A DNA stretch of 64,000 bases from a virus. Below are positions 27,881 to 36,011 of the stretch, piece by piece. Made by a program: the position numbers and the translations under genes. The stretch lies in IMG/VR virus record IMGVR_UViG_3300018080_008436, positions 370,998-434,997 of that record; one strand, 5' to 3'. The stretch's first letter is position 1, and each line of letters begins with the position of its first letter. The notes under the pieces were generated by a model. That model was not told the DNA's origin and did no database searches. It saw only the letters and a list, made by a program, of their open reading frames with translations.

Positions 27881-28095
27881 TATCCAGAATATCCCGTTTT
27901 TATATCGCGATACCAATCGCCAAGTCGCAATTCCATATCACCACTTTTCTCTTTTTCAATCTCTTCCATGTTTTTTCTAAGTCTAGACATTGGTTTCAAA
28001 CGCCCCTGATCCAATGTATCAAAAGATCCATTGACACAAGATTTGTAAATTTCCATTTTTCTAGCATATCTAGCGAATCTGTTCTTTATCCTCAT
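27880..28095 (-). CDS. Small head-tail joining-region protein, unknown
   Basis: 71 aa, basic and helical (MRIKNRFARYARKMEIYK), ATGA overlap with the adaptor-like gene and TAATG overlap with the next. The tight coupling suggests co-translation and a shared complex. No recognised family. Confidence 0.65.
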   Translation of the reverse strand: MRIKNRFARYARKMEIYKSCVNGSFDTLDQGRLKPMSRLRKNMEEIEKEKSGDMELRLGDWYRDIKTGYSG

Positions 28096-28790
28096 GGAGA
28101 CTCCCTTCCAAATTGAATATCATCAGTAGGTGTTTTGTAAGAATCAAATAAACTATGTCTTGCGAATCTCTTGCCAACATGTTCTTGACCCATCAAGATC
28201 ACATTTCCAGTAATAATACTGTCCATAGAAAACATAGCAAGCTTTCTTTGCTCTGTTCCGTACTGAGAGACATCTGGAGACTGTTCTGCGGCAAATAGGC
28301 GGTCATACGCATACGATACGGCCAATCTAGCTGTAACCAAAGGAATAGGATCTGGATATTCCAATATGCTGATTAAACTATCAGCGTCATAACTGGAAGT
28401 AACTGAGTTCAGAATCAATTGATCTAAATTAGGAATTGATTCAATAACCGCTTCTTCATAATCACATTCACTTTGAAGTCTAACTAACTGACCTTTGGCG
28501 AATGGCCCAGTATCATGAACTGAAACTTTTACATTTGTTCCAGAAGAAACATTATTGAGGATCTCTGTTTCATGGATTTTGATTCGCCTCAATGGACATA
28601 CATATATTGGGCGAAGTCTTGCGTCAACTTCCTGTTGGGCAAACTTAATGAATTCGCAAATCTGATCTGGAGTAAATTTACTCCTATTTGTATTATCACA
28701 TTTGCCAGGAACAGGAGTTCCTATGTTTCTGTCGCCAACTGTAACATTCTCAGGTAGTAATGTGATGGCATTTTGAACTGTACAATACAT
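28092..28790 (-). CDS. Putative head-tail adaptor (connector) protein
   Basis: 232 aa. A helix FIKFAQQEVDARLRPIYVCPL near the N-terminus, a beta domain inserted at ~75-130, and a second helical region (TARLAVSYAYDRLFAAEQ) follow the layout of HK97 gp6/gp15-like adaptors that dock under the portal. First gene after a strong terminator, starting the neck/tail-completion block. Assigned from pattern and position. Confidence 0.5.
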   Translation of the reverse strand: MYCTVQNAITLLPENVTVGDRNIGTPVPGKCDNTNRSKFTPDQICEFIKFAQQEVDARLRPIYVCPLRRIKIHETEILNNVSSGTNVKVSVHDTGPFAKGQLVRLQSECDYEEAVIESIPNLDQLILNSVTSSYDADSLISILEYPDPIPLVTARLAVSYAYDRLFAAEQSPDVSQYGTEQRKLAMFSMDSIITGNVILMGQEHVGKRFARHSLFDSYKTPTDDIQFGRESP

Positions 28791-28799
28791 ACTTCACTC

Positions 28800-28847
28800 C
28801 AAAAAAAAGCACTCTTGTTATTTATTTCAATAACAGGAGTGCTTTTC
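28800..28847 (-). terminator. Terminator after the actin-like operon
   Basis: Long hairpin: AGCACTC...AATAACAGGAGTGCT on the plus strand, followed on the minus strand by a T8 tract. Closes the unit that begins at 30718. Confidence 0.85.
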
Positions 28848-28870
28848 CCTATGGAGCTAGGTCTATAGTT

Positions 28871-29086
28871 TTATAGATCGTACAGATAATCCCCGATATT
28901 TATGAACTCAAAAGCTACATCATTTACTCTGTTCACTTTATCGGTTGTTTCTGAATTCCTTTCACTACATTCACAAATTCCATCATACCAAGGAAAAGTA
29001 CATTGCGTACATAATCCATTCGCTTTTGCCCAAGCGATATGATCTTTAAGATACTTTCGTTTCTCTTTCCGTTCTTGTTTAGTCAT
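28871..29086 (-). CDS. Small Cys-rich (zinc-finger-like) protein
   Basis: 71 aa, TAATG overlap with the actin-like gene. Contains CTQC followed 10 residues later by CxC (GLCTQCTFPWYDGICECS), likely a metal site. The N-terminus is very basic (MTKQERKEKRKYLK). Last gene of the actin-like operon; could be an accessory or adaptor. Function unknown. Confidence 0.65.
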   Translation of the reverse strand: MTKQERKEKRKYLKDHIAWAKANGLCTQCTFPWYDGICECSERNSETTDKVNRVNDVAFEFINIGDYLYDL

Positions 29087-30174
29087 TATTTGTTTTTCTT
29101 TTGGAAATCTGCTTGCGCTCTAATGCAAGAACCCTGAGAAACAGAATAAAATGGACTTTTGGAATGCCTTACTTGCCAGACATCAAATGGAAACTCAGAA
29201 TCGTCCAAGCATTCCTTAAACATCTTACAATATCCCTTAGGCATCGAAGTCCCCCCAGAAATTACAATTTCAATTTCACCATCAATCTCTGCGTCTTTGG
29301 ACCTAAATTCCTGAGACATATGATGGATAATACGATTGATTGTCTCTTGGTAGTAAATTCTTAAAGCCGCGAGAACTCTATCACTCATATCAAATGATCC
29401 AAGATCAAGTTTCTTTTCTTTTTGCTTCAGAACTTTACTTGGAGCTACTCCTGTTACTTTTGACGCTTGTTCGTCAATATAATCTCCACTCTTCGTAATT
29501 GAGAATGTGTTTAGACTCATTCCTTTCAAGCAAAGAGCAACATTTGTCATTCCACCTCCGCAACTAATTGCAACGCCAGTCAAAGGCATTTCACCGTCAT
29601 CAGTTTTAGCAATAGGAGCGCAGTCATAGGCAACGGCCATACCTTCATTTACAGGTTTGGCATCATATCCCATTTGATCAAAGAAACTTTTAAGAACCAT
29701 TTCGTGGAATCTGTTGTCCATATCTCGATCAAGAGGATTGGCAGGAACTGAGAACCTAAGTGGTTCGTTATCTACAATTGGTTCTCCAACAACAGCTTTG
29801 ATAATGTAGAACAACAACTCAGAGGATTCTTTAAGATTTGGATTAAGAATACCATCTTTCATTGGTCGAACAACTTCACCTTTACCAATTGCATTTACAA
29901 GTCTCAAAGCGTCTTCGCCAACGATATAATATTTCTTTCCGACTTTTACATAAAGATAGTCACTTCTATCCAAAAGATCGACAGCTTCTTCTGAAACGTC
30001 CAGTGGATAAAGCATATCTCTATGGAATCTGTTGACAAAAGTTCCATCTTCGGTTTGTCTTGCTACAACGATGTTGCTTGTTCCAACATCAACACCTACT
30101 CCAGGCTTGTACTTCTTTTTACCAGCCTTTTTCTCAACGGGAGTCTCATCTACATCAAGTATATCATCGCTCAT
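29086..30174 (-). CDS. Actin-like ATPase (ParM/MreB/Hsp70 superfamily)
   Basis: 362 aa. Shows the superfamily's nucleotide-binding motifs in order: phosphate-1 GVGVDVGTSNIVVAR (~26-40), phosphate-2 VAISCGGGMTNVAL (~200-213) and adenosine motif IVISGGTSMPKGY (~308-320). It has a charged N-terminal leader of ~25 residues. Such proteins polymerise into cytomotive filaments in plasmid and phage DNA segregation or positioning. Here it sits in a virion operon with two small partner genes upstream and one downstream. A non-polymerising Hsp70-like chaperone role cannot be excluded. Confidence 0.8.
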   Translation of the reverse strand: MSDDILDVDETPVEKKAGKKKYKPGVGVDVGTSNIVVARQTEDGTFVNRFHRDMLYPLDVSEEAVDLLDRSDYLYVKVGKKYYIVGEDALRLVNAIGKGEVVRPMKDGILNPNLKESSELLFYIIKAVVGEPIVDNEPLRFSVPANPLDRDMDNRFHEMVLKSFFDQMGYDAKPVNEGMAVAYDCAPIAKTDDGEMPLTGVAISCGGGMTNVALCLKGMSLNTFSITKSGDYIDEQASKVTGVAPSKVLKQKEKKLDLGSFDMSDRVLAALRIYYQETINRIIHHMSQEFRSKDAEIDGEIEIVISGGTSMPKGYCKMFKECLDDSEFPFDVWQVRHSKSPFYSVSQGSCIRAQADFQKKNK

Positions 30175-30176
30175 TT

Positions 30177-30515
30177 TTAGTCCTCCAGATCAGTTAGTAA
30201 ATCGATTGTATTGTTAGTCTGATCATTATCTTTCTTTGTTTCTTTGACTCCACCCAGATCATCAAAGTTAGATGATTTATCACCTCTTTGTATCGTCATT
30301 GTTTTTGCCAATTGGTCCATTGAGGAAGTGTCATCAAATTCATCTTCTTCTTTGGAAGAATCCTTATATATTATACCAGAATTCTTGGGTAAATCTATAC
30401 CTTGGGACACTTTATTTGCTATTAAATTAGCCAAAGCTTCGAGGTCAACATTATTGCCCTGTTGATCTTCTTTTGGCAGTTCCGCTGGTTTAGACCTTTT
30501 TCTATAATCAGCCAT
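30177..30515 (-). CDS. Acidic partner of the actin-like gene, unknown
   Basis: 112 aa from the ATG at 30515 (MADYRKRSKPAELP), which overlaps the preceding stop as TAATG. A longer start at 30566 would run back into the upstream gene and is less likely. Mostly disordered and charged, with one helix (DLEALANLIANKVSQG). Sits directly before the actin-like ATPase, the position of an accessory or DNA-adaptor gene in plasmid parMR-like systems (though parR usually follows parM). No DNA-binding motif recognised. Confidence 0.6.
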   Translation of the reverse strand: MADYRKRSKPAELPKEDQQGNNVDLEALANLIANKVSQGIDLPKNSGIIYKDSSKEEDEFDDTSSMDQLAKTMTIQRGDKSSNFDDLGGVKETKKDNDQTNNTIDLLTDLED

Positions 30516-30718
30516 TAGAATATCTTTGTTTGTGGTAGTGGGGATTGTTTCTGTTTTTTCTGCCAACCACCAAAATCAAAAATATTTAGGTGATTGCATT
30601 TCTTGTTTCTACACTGGAACGAAAGTGTTTTTTGTTTAAAATCAAATTCTAGGCAAAGGTCATCATCTTTTTGCATAAAAAGATTTGTACAAGCTTCGCA
30701 TCTACAAGCAATTTGCAT
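30515..30718 (-). CDS. Small zinc-ribbon protein, first gene of the actin-like operon
   Basis: 67 aa from ATG 30718 (MQIACRCEAC), preceded by AAGGAGA. Two Cys pairs (CRCEAC and CRNKKC) form a zinc-ribbon-like pair about 35 residues apart. The ribosome binding site lies in a perfect hairpin (30724-30739), and a TGTATAATA box sits just upstream. Possibly a regulator or adaptor for the filament system. Confidence 0.65.
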   Translation of the reverse strand: MQIACRCEACTNLFMQKDDDLCLEFDFKQKTLSFQCRNKKCNHLNIFDFGGWQKKQKQSPLPQTKIF

Positions 30719-30723
30719 AAGGC

Positions 30724-30739
30724 ATCTCCTTTTGGAGAT
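30724..30739 (-). promoter_or_regulatory. Hairpin sequestering the ribosome binding site of the actin-like operon
   Basis: Minus strand ATCTCC-AAAA-GGAGAT is a perfect 6-bp stem whose 3' arm is the AGGAGA Shine-Dalgarno of the gene starting at 30718. It is positioned right after the promoter box, so it would be at the 5' end of the mRNA and could limit translation or protect the message. Confidence 0.6.
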
Positions 30740-30748
30740 ATTATACAA
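30739..30748 (-). promoter_or_regulatory. Candidate promoter box (TTGTATAATA)
   Basis: Located 21 bases upstream of the start at 30718, just inside the end of the 1048-aa gene. No -35 hexamer recognised. Confidence 0.5.
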
Positions 30749-30751
30749 ATT

Positions 30752-33700
30752 TTACCAAGCCCCTTCGATACCAACATTCTCTTCTTCAGATGGTGTTTGA
30801 TTTTCAGATGGTGTTTGATTTTCAGATGGTGTTTGATTTTCAGATGGTGTTTGATTTTGAGGGGGAGGTTGCTGTTGTTGTGGGTTCCAATAGTGATCAT
30901 TAAGATATTTTTCAACAATATTGACCGATCTTTCTAATGTTTCAATCGATCCTTGATTAAATGTAGAAGGATCTTTGCCCAAATAACTCTTTAACACATT
31001 CATATGAGATTTAAAATTCCCACTTTCCCCTGCTGAAATCTTTTTTAAGTTAAAAATATGTCGATTTCCCTGAGCTTGATTTCCCTGAGCTTGGGTCAAT
31101 GTTTTTAATAAAGCAACATATTCTTTTAAATCGTTAAATGATTCTTGAGTTACTTCATTTATACGATTTGGATCTCCCAATATATCAACAACTTGTTGGG
31201 CAGATTGTCTTCGTGCAATTAGCTCATTATTTCCAGCCATTTGATTAGATCGTTGCTGTTGTTGTTGTTTAAATTCATTTAATTTAGCAATCACACCATT
31301 TCTGAAGTAATCTAGATTATTCTGGAATTCCTGAGAATTTACATCACCAAATATGTTGAGATTTTCTTGTACGATAGCATCCCCAAGAGTAAAATCGTTA
31401 GTCATATAATCTATCGCATCATCTGCACTATAACGTGGCATTACTTTTATATCTGTCGTAAACTCATTAAAAGATCTCATTATTAAATGATCTAAATTCT
31501 CGTCAATTATTCGTATAGGTGGCTGTTCTTCAGCAGTCTGCTCTTCAGCAGTCTGCTCTTCAGCAGTTTCTGCACCTTCTGTCACAACAGTAGCTCCATT
31601 ATTGATCGCGGTAAAATATGAAAATAGCTTCTGAATTTCATTAAGGTCAAGATTCTGATAGCTACCCATTTTCTTAATAAGATTCTGCAACTCTGTAGTC
31701 AATTCTACTGTCTGACCGTTTTCAGCGGCCTCAACAATTCTTCTAATGGCACTGGCCGTTTGTTGGTTTGTTAATTTTTCACTGAGTTTATTTAAATAAG
31801 AAAGGACATAGCTTGCCTGCTGTTGATCAACACTCATCGTTGGGTTCTCTTCCAACGTTTCAAGTAGTCTTGTACAATTTGCTTGTTGAGCTAGGGTAAC
31901 ATTTTCTGAAAGAACTTCAGCAGGAATACCACTTTCTTCTGGTTCAGTCTCAGATTCTGGTTCAGGTTCTGTCTCAACTGACTCAGGAATAGTATCTAAG
32001 AATCTCAAAATAGCATCTGCTTGAGACTTGGTGATCTTTGTAAATTCCCCTCTTATGAAATCATCTAACCCTGCTACAGTTGAATCAGGAGTGTCTACTG
32101 GAGTTGTGCCAGTTGATCCAGATTCTTCTCCTCCCTCAGGAGCGGTAGGAGCAGTAGGAGTTGTGCCAGTAGATTCATTTCCTCCTGTTCCAGGAGTTGT
32201 GCCAGTAATCTCAGGAGCCGCAATTTTCTCTAACATTTCATTTGAAGACGCAACATTAGGCATTATTCTTGTACCAGTAGGAGTAGATATTTGTTCAGGA
32301 GCCGCAGTGCCTCCAGGCAATGCGACTGGCATATCTGCTCCATCAACAGGTTCCGCTATAGGTATCGGATTATCAATAGTGTGTTTGATTTGTCCAAGGA
32401 TCTTCTTGCAAAGCTCAATATTGGCCGCATTCATTCCTGTAACATTTGCACGATTGTTTTCCAAATCTGTCAATGCCGCTCTTATAGATGTTTCATCTGA
32501 ACCGATTAGTTGTGCGATGTAATTCATGGTATTCTGGTCAGATCCAGACTCTTCTTCAACTTCTTCAGTACCTTCGGTTTCTTCAGCGCCTTCAGCACCT
32601 TCGGTTTCTTCTCTTTCCCCGCCAAATGTTTCCGCAAAATTCTCTCCCATCAATTCTTTGGTAAAATTGGTATTGAGAATCTTCTGAGCACTTGCTAACA
32701 TAGCGTCTGCTTGTTGTTTTAGCTCTTGGATCTTTAATTCATATTCTTCGCCACCATCTCTTCCATGCCATTCTCCTTCAAGGATACCTGCATCTCTAAC
32801 ATATCTACCAAAGAAATCAACAAGATTTTCCCAAGATCGTTTCAACCAATCAAGGTCTTCTGTGAATTGTTGATCAACATCCTCTTTATGCCATTGTTCG
32901 CCCTTCTGTTCACCTGGATCAACCAGTTGATAACCTTCTGGGACACCCTGCTTCCCTGTCAAGTTATCCCATGCCCCTCTAAGACGATCTCCGAGGCCCT
33001 GTGCGGTTCGAACGAACACTCTCGACTCTTGATTCAACTTAGCATGTCTAAGCAGAATATTAATCTCCTTAGCGTCATAATAGGCTTGAGGATTGTTGTC
33101 TCTTAGATTCTTAGCATATGAAATGAGTTTCTCAGGTAAAAGTCCATAACCTTCAAGATTGGAAGAAAGACGAATTATGTCTTTTATATAAGCACTAGAA
33201 GGGACGAGGCTCTGCATGCCACCCATATTGGCCATGTATGCTTCAGCACTATTTAATGTTTGCTCATAAATTACCCGAGCGGCATCGGCATTCTGATTCA
33301 ACTGTTGAGCATTATTTTGAATTTCTTCTGTCTGAGTCATCAAAGTATTAACAATATTTTGGAAGATTACTCTGTGCTGTTCTGTCATCATCTGAGCTTG
33401 AGGATATCTTTTCATGAAATCTGTTAATGTTTGGTCAACATTCAATGAGAAATCATTCAAGCCTGTTTGCATTTCTTCCAATGCGTTATAAATATCTGTA
33501 TTTTCTTGAATTGCCGCATCAATTTCACTAGATGGATCTGGCAAATTGGGCTGTTGAGCTATTTTTTTAATTTTCATATTTTTGTTCGCCTTCTTCCACT
33601 TTAAATTCTTGTATCTTGGCGGCAACTTGGTTTTAGCCTTATATCTTGCCTTAAACTCTTCGTCTTTAACGCCATAATGGTCAATCAATTCCATAATCCG

Positions 33701-33898
33701 TCCAATCTCTGCACAAAGTAATTGAACTTCTCTTGGATTTGTATAAACCTTTGTTAACTCTTCAGATGAAGGAAGTTGTCTAATTCTCTCATTAATGGTA
33801 TCAAGTGCGTCCGTTTCAACAAAAGCCAATCCAGACATCTTCAGTCCATGAATAATGGACATCATATCTTGTAAATCGATGTTTTGAATTGGCTCCAT
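30752..33898 (-). CDS. Large helical virion protein with low-complexity linkers
   Basis: 1048 aa, ATG preceded by AAGGAGA. Residues 1-106 form a small helical domain. At residue ~107 an internal NMKIKKIAQQ copies the N-terminal tag of many neighbours and could be a processing site or internal start. The middle is helical (Gln-rich coiled coils, SAEAYMANMGG, WENLVDFFGRYV) with EETEGTEEVEE and PTAPE linkers. (EEQTA)3 and (PSENQT)4 repeats lie towards the C-terminus. Probably an inner-capsid or neck protein; no enzyme motif. Confidence 0.65.
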   Translation of the reverse strand: MEPIQNIDLQDMMSIIHGLKMSGLAFVETDALDTINERIRQLPSSEELTKVYTNPREVQLLCAEIGRIMELIDHYGVKDEEFKARYKAKTKLPPRYKNLKWKKANKNMKIKKIAQQPNLPDPSSEIDAAIQENTDIYNALEEMQTGLNDFSLNVDQTLTDFMKRYPQAQMMTEQHRVIFQNIVNTLMTQTEEIQNNAQQLNQNADAARVIYEQTLNSAEAYMANMGGMQSLVPSSAYIKDIIRLSSNLEGYGLLPEKLISYAKNLRDNNPQAYYDAKEINILLRHAKLNQESRVFVRTAQGLGDRLRGAWDNLTGKQGVPEGYQLVDPGEQKGEQWHKEDVDQQFTEDLDWLKRSWENLVDFFGRYVRDAGILEGEWHGRDGGEEYELKIQELKQQADAMLASAQKILNTNFTKELMGENFAETFGGEREETEGAEGAEETEGTEEVEEESGSDQNTMNYIAQLIGSDETSIRAALTDLENNRANVTGMNAANIELCKKILGQIKHTIDNPIPIAEPVDGADMPVALPGGTAAPEQISTPTGTRIMPNVASSNEMLEKIAAPEITGTTPGTGGNESTGTTPTAPTAPEGGEESGSTGTTPVDTPDSTVAGLDDFIRGEFTKITKSQADAILRFLDTIPESVETEPEPESETEPEESGIPAEVLSENVTLAQQANCTRLLETLEENPTMSVDQQQASYVLSYLNKLSEKLTNQQTASAIRRIVEAAENGQTVELTTELQNLIKKMGSYQNLDLNEIQKLFSYFTAINNGATVVTEGAETAEEQTAEEQTAEEQPPIRIIDENLDHLIMRSFNEFTTDIKVMPRYSADDAIDYMTNDFTLGDAIVQENLNIFGDVNSQEFQNNLDYFRNGVIAKLNEFKQQQQQRSNQMAGNNELIARRQSAQQVVDILGDPNRINEVTQESFNDLKEYVALLKTLTQAQGNQAQGNRHIFNLKKISAGESGNFKSHMNVLKSYLGKDPSTFNQGSIETLERSVNIVEKYLNDHYWNPQQQQPPPQNQTPSENQTPSENQTPSENQTPSEEENVGIEGAW
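30785..30856. repeat. 18-base tandem repeat (x4) encoding PSENQT
   Basis: Four near-perfect copies of an 18-base unit at the 3' end of the 1048-aa gene. In frame, probably copy-number variable. Confidence 0.85.
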
Positions 33899-33911
33899 CT
33901 CAATTCTCCTT

Positions 33912-34301
33912 TTATGGAAGTCTTGGGATCGAAGGAACGTTTACCATGCGAATTTTGCCAACTGAAGCGGCTTGAGGTCTGTCACTTACAATCTCTTCAA
34001 TTGGTTCTTCATCTAACTCTTCGTCGTCTTCCACAACTTCGTCTTCAATAGCTTCTAACTGTCTTTTGGACTTAATACCGTCTGCGGCCATTGCCAAAAG
34101 GACTTCTGCCATTTCATCAAGTTTGTCATAGAATACTTCTAGTTGTTGTTTTCTATCAGCCAAATCCTGAGCATCGATACAAGTCTGAACTTTGTCTTGG
34201 AAATCTCCCAACTCTTTCATAAGAGTCAAGACAGCGCTAGTACCCGCACCTTTTTTCTTCTTGCTTTCAGATCCAGCGATTGTGATAATATTACTGTTCA
34301 T
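33912..34301 (-). CDS. Small acidic coiled-coil protein, unknown
   Basis: 129 aa from ATG 34301, chosen because GGAGA lies at proper distance; an ATG at 34313 sits on that Shine-Dalgarno. A coiled coil (MKELGDFQDKVQ... DKLDEMAEVLLAMAADG) is followed by an acidic run (EDEVVEDDEELDEEPIEE) and a basic end. Co-directional with the 1048-aa gene; may be an assembly factor. Function unknown. Confidence 0.65.
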   Translation of the reverse strand: MNSNIITIAGSESKKKKGAGTSAVLTLMKELGDFQDKVQTCIDAQDLADRKQQLEVFYDKLDEMAEVLLAMAADGIKSKRQLEAIEDEVVEDDEELDEEPIEEIVSDRPQAASVGKIRMVNVPSIPRLP

Positions 34302-34360
34302 ATTATTCTCCATACTAAATAATCATTTAGATTTTTTCTCAAAAATGCAAAGCCATCCCT

Positions 34361-34510
34361 TCAAATTTCGATGAACTCTCCACAATTCTGACAGATTATA
34401 ACGACATAACTGTCTTCGTCATCAGAGACTTCGTCATCAGAGACTTCCTCTCTAACAACTTCTCTTCCACAATATGGGCATCCGTCTTTTACCCAGTTAT
34501 CATCTTCCAT
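34361..34510 (-). CDS. Small zinc-ribbon protein (49 aa)
   Basis: Start ATG at 34510 overlaps the stop of the 499-aa gene (TAATG); stop TGA at 34361. Encodes CPYCG near the N-terminus and CQNCGEF near the C-terminus, a classic two-knuckle zinc ribbon with an acidic insert. The acidic insert EVSDDEVSDDE is an 18-base duplication. Confidence 0.75.
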   Translation of the reverse strand: MEDDNWVKDGCPYCGREVVREEVSDDEVSDDEDSYVVIICQNCGEFIEI

Positions 34511-36009
34511 TAGTTACCACTCTTATAGAGGTATCTAAACCACCTACTCCTACCTCCAGGTAATGTGTATTCAGGAGTAACTGCAATAGCAATCCCTGGC
34601 AATCTCTTGGACTTCACATTCTCTGCAAACTTCTCCCAAGTATCTTTATAATCAGCATAAAGATCTTTGAAAGTTTGTTGAGCCGCTCTGGCGGCTTCTT
34701 CAGAGTTAATGTTGTCTGGACCACCAAAAATCAACATAACTTCTTGGAAATTCAATCCAAAAACGAGTCGTCTTAATGCAAGTATAGCCGCCCACAACAA
34801 GATTCCAGCATCCCACTCTAATGGAGCTTGCTCTAAATTAGCATAATTCTGACTAGCAGGAGGAACGCTGTTCATCATCTGCAATCCAAATTTAAGGAAC
34901 GACAATAGTTCTTCCTCACTAAAATATGCCATACTGTAGCAAACGTTAATATAGTCCTCTGGGGCCATTAGACGATCAAGATAAATCTTCCCTTTATAGT
35001 CAGCATGCCAACCATCATCCACAATTCTCGTATTATTCAAACGAACAATTGGTCTAGGATCTTGATTCCAGTTACGATTCATATTGTAAATACCAAAATC
35101 AAAGATGGTTGAGAACTTACTTGTCTTTTTGGTTACATCTGTAAAATTAATCGATTGAGAACCACATCCTTCAACTAAAGTCAGTTTGCCAGAAGATTGT
35201 GGGTCTCCTGTTCCTACAGTTGTTAGGATACTCGTTGGGACATAAGTTTGATCAGAATCATGATGAAGTCCCTGAGATGTTGAGGATGAAGTTGTTGTTG
35301 AGCTTGAGTCTAAACTAGAAGAACTACTAGATGTACTTGTGCTACTAGAACCGCTGGAATTACTTTGAGAGTTTGAGCTACTGGAATCGATGCTTGAAGA
35401 ACTACTAGAGTCAGTTGACGAAGAAGATTCATTATATAAATCCTGGTGAACGGTATACTTTTGTCCATTGTGGAAGTATATATCTCCAGCCTGAGCATGA
35501 TAGTTATTGCCATCCAACTCAAAATAATAGAAATGCTTTCTTCTTTTTTGCTGATTCTCTTGACGGATTCTTCTGCCTTGTTCCCAATAAACAGGAATGT
35601 GTTGGGCTTCATATATGAAGTCATTGTTCAGATCTAATAACAACTGCCTAGCTCTGTTTGATGTCTTAATCGAAAGCCCTTTGCTTAAAAAGTTGATATA
35701 AGAATTCAAAGAGAAAACACTAAATACATTTGTAATTTCTTGTACGCTGTCGTTCCCACTCCATTGAAAAGTCCATTTGTCATAATACTCTCCTAATGGG
35801 AGGTTTGCAGGAACATACCAGTCTACATAGTAAATACCTGTTGCCTCTAATTGAGCAGAAGCAACATCAAGTACTGTAACACCATCAGTGTCGATAATTT
35901 CTACCATTGGTTGCCCAGATGGGTTGGCCAAAAGCCCATCGCTAATAAAGCGGGTATGCAACCTGACAATCTCATTCTGTAGTGCATTAGTTCTTGACTG
36001 AACGGACAT
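34510..36009 (-). CDS. Virion structural protein with internal serine-rich segment
   Basis: 499 aa. Residues 1-110 are an Ig-like beta domain (VEIIDTDGVTVLDVASAQL... GEYYDKWTFQWSG), and 115-190 is helical then beta. Residues ~193-247 are a Ser/Thr-rich tract, and the C-terminal ~240 residues are alpha/beta with a helix set (ILLWAAILALRRLVFGL). The C-terminal segment with MAPEDYINVCYSMAYF looks like a folded capsid/neck domain. One of five serine-tract virion proteins. Specific role unknown. Confidence 0.6.
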   Translation of the reverse strand: MSVQSRTNALQNEIVRLHTRFISDGLLANPSGQPMVEIIDTDGVTVLDVASAQLEATGIYYVDWYVPANLPLGEYYDKWTFQWSGNDSVQEITNVFSVFSLNSYINFLSKGLSIKTSNRARQLLLDLNNDFIYEAQHIPVYWEQGRRIRQENQQKRRKHFYYFELDGNNYHAQAGDIYFHNGQKYTVHQDLYNESSSSTDSSSSSSIDSSSSNSQSNSSGSSSTSTSSSSSSLDSSSTTTSSSTSQGLHHDSDQTYVPTSILTTVGTGDPQSSGKLTLVEGCGSQSINFTDVTKKTSKFSTIFDFGIYNMNRNWNQDPRPIVRLNNTRIVDDGWHADYKGKIYLDRLMAPEDYINVCYSMAYFSEEELLSFLKFGLQMMNSVPPASQNYANLEQAPLEWDAGILLWAAILALRRLVFGLNFQEVMLIFGGPDNINSEEAARAAQQTFKDLYADYKDTWEKFAENVKSKRLPGIAIAVTPEYTLPGGRSRWFRYLYKSGN

Positions 36010-36011
36010 AC

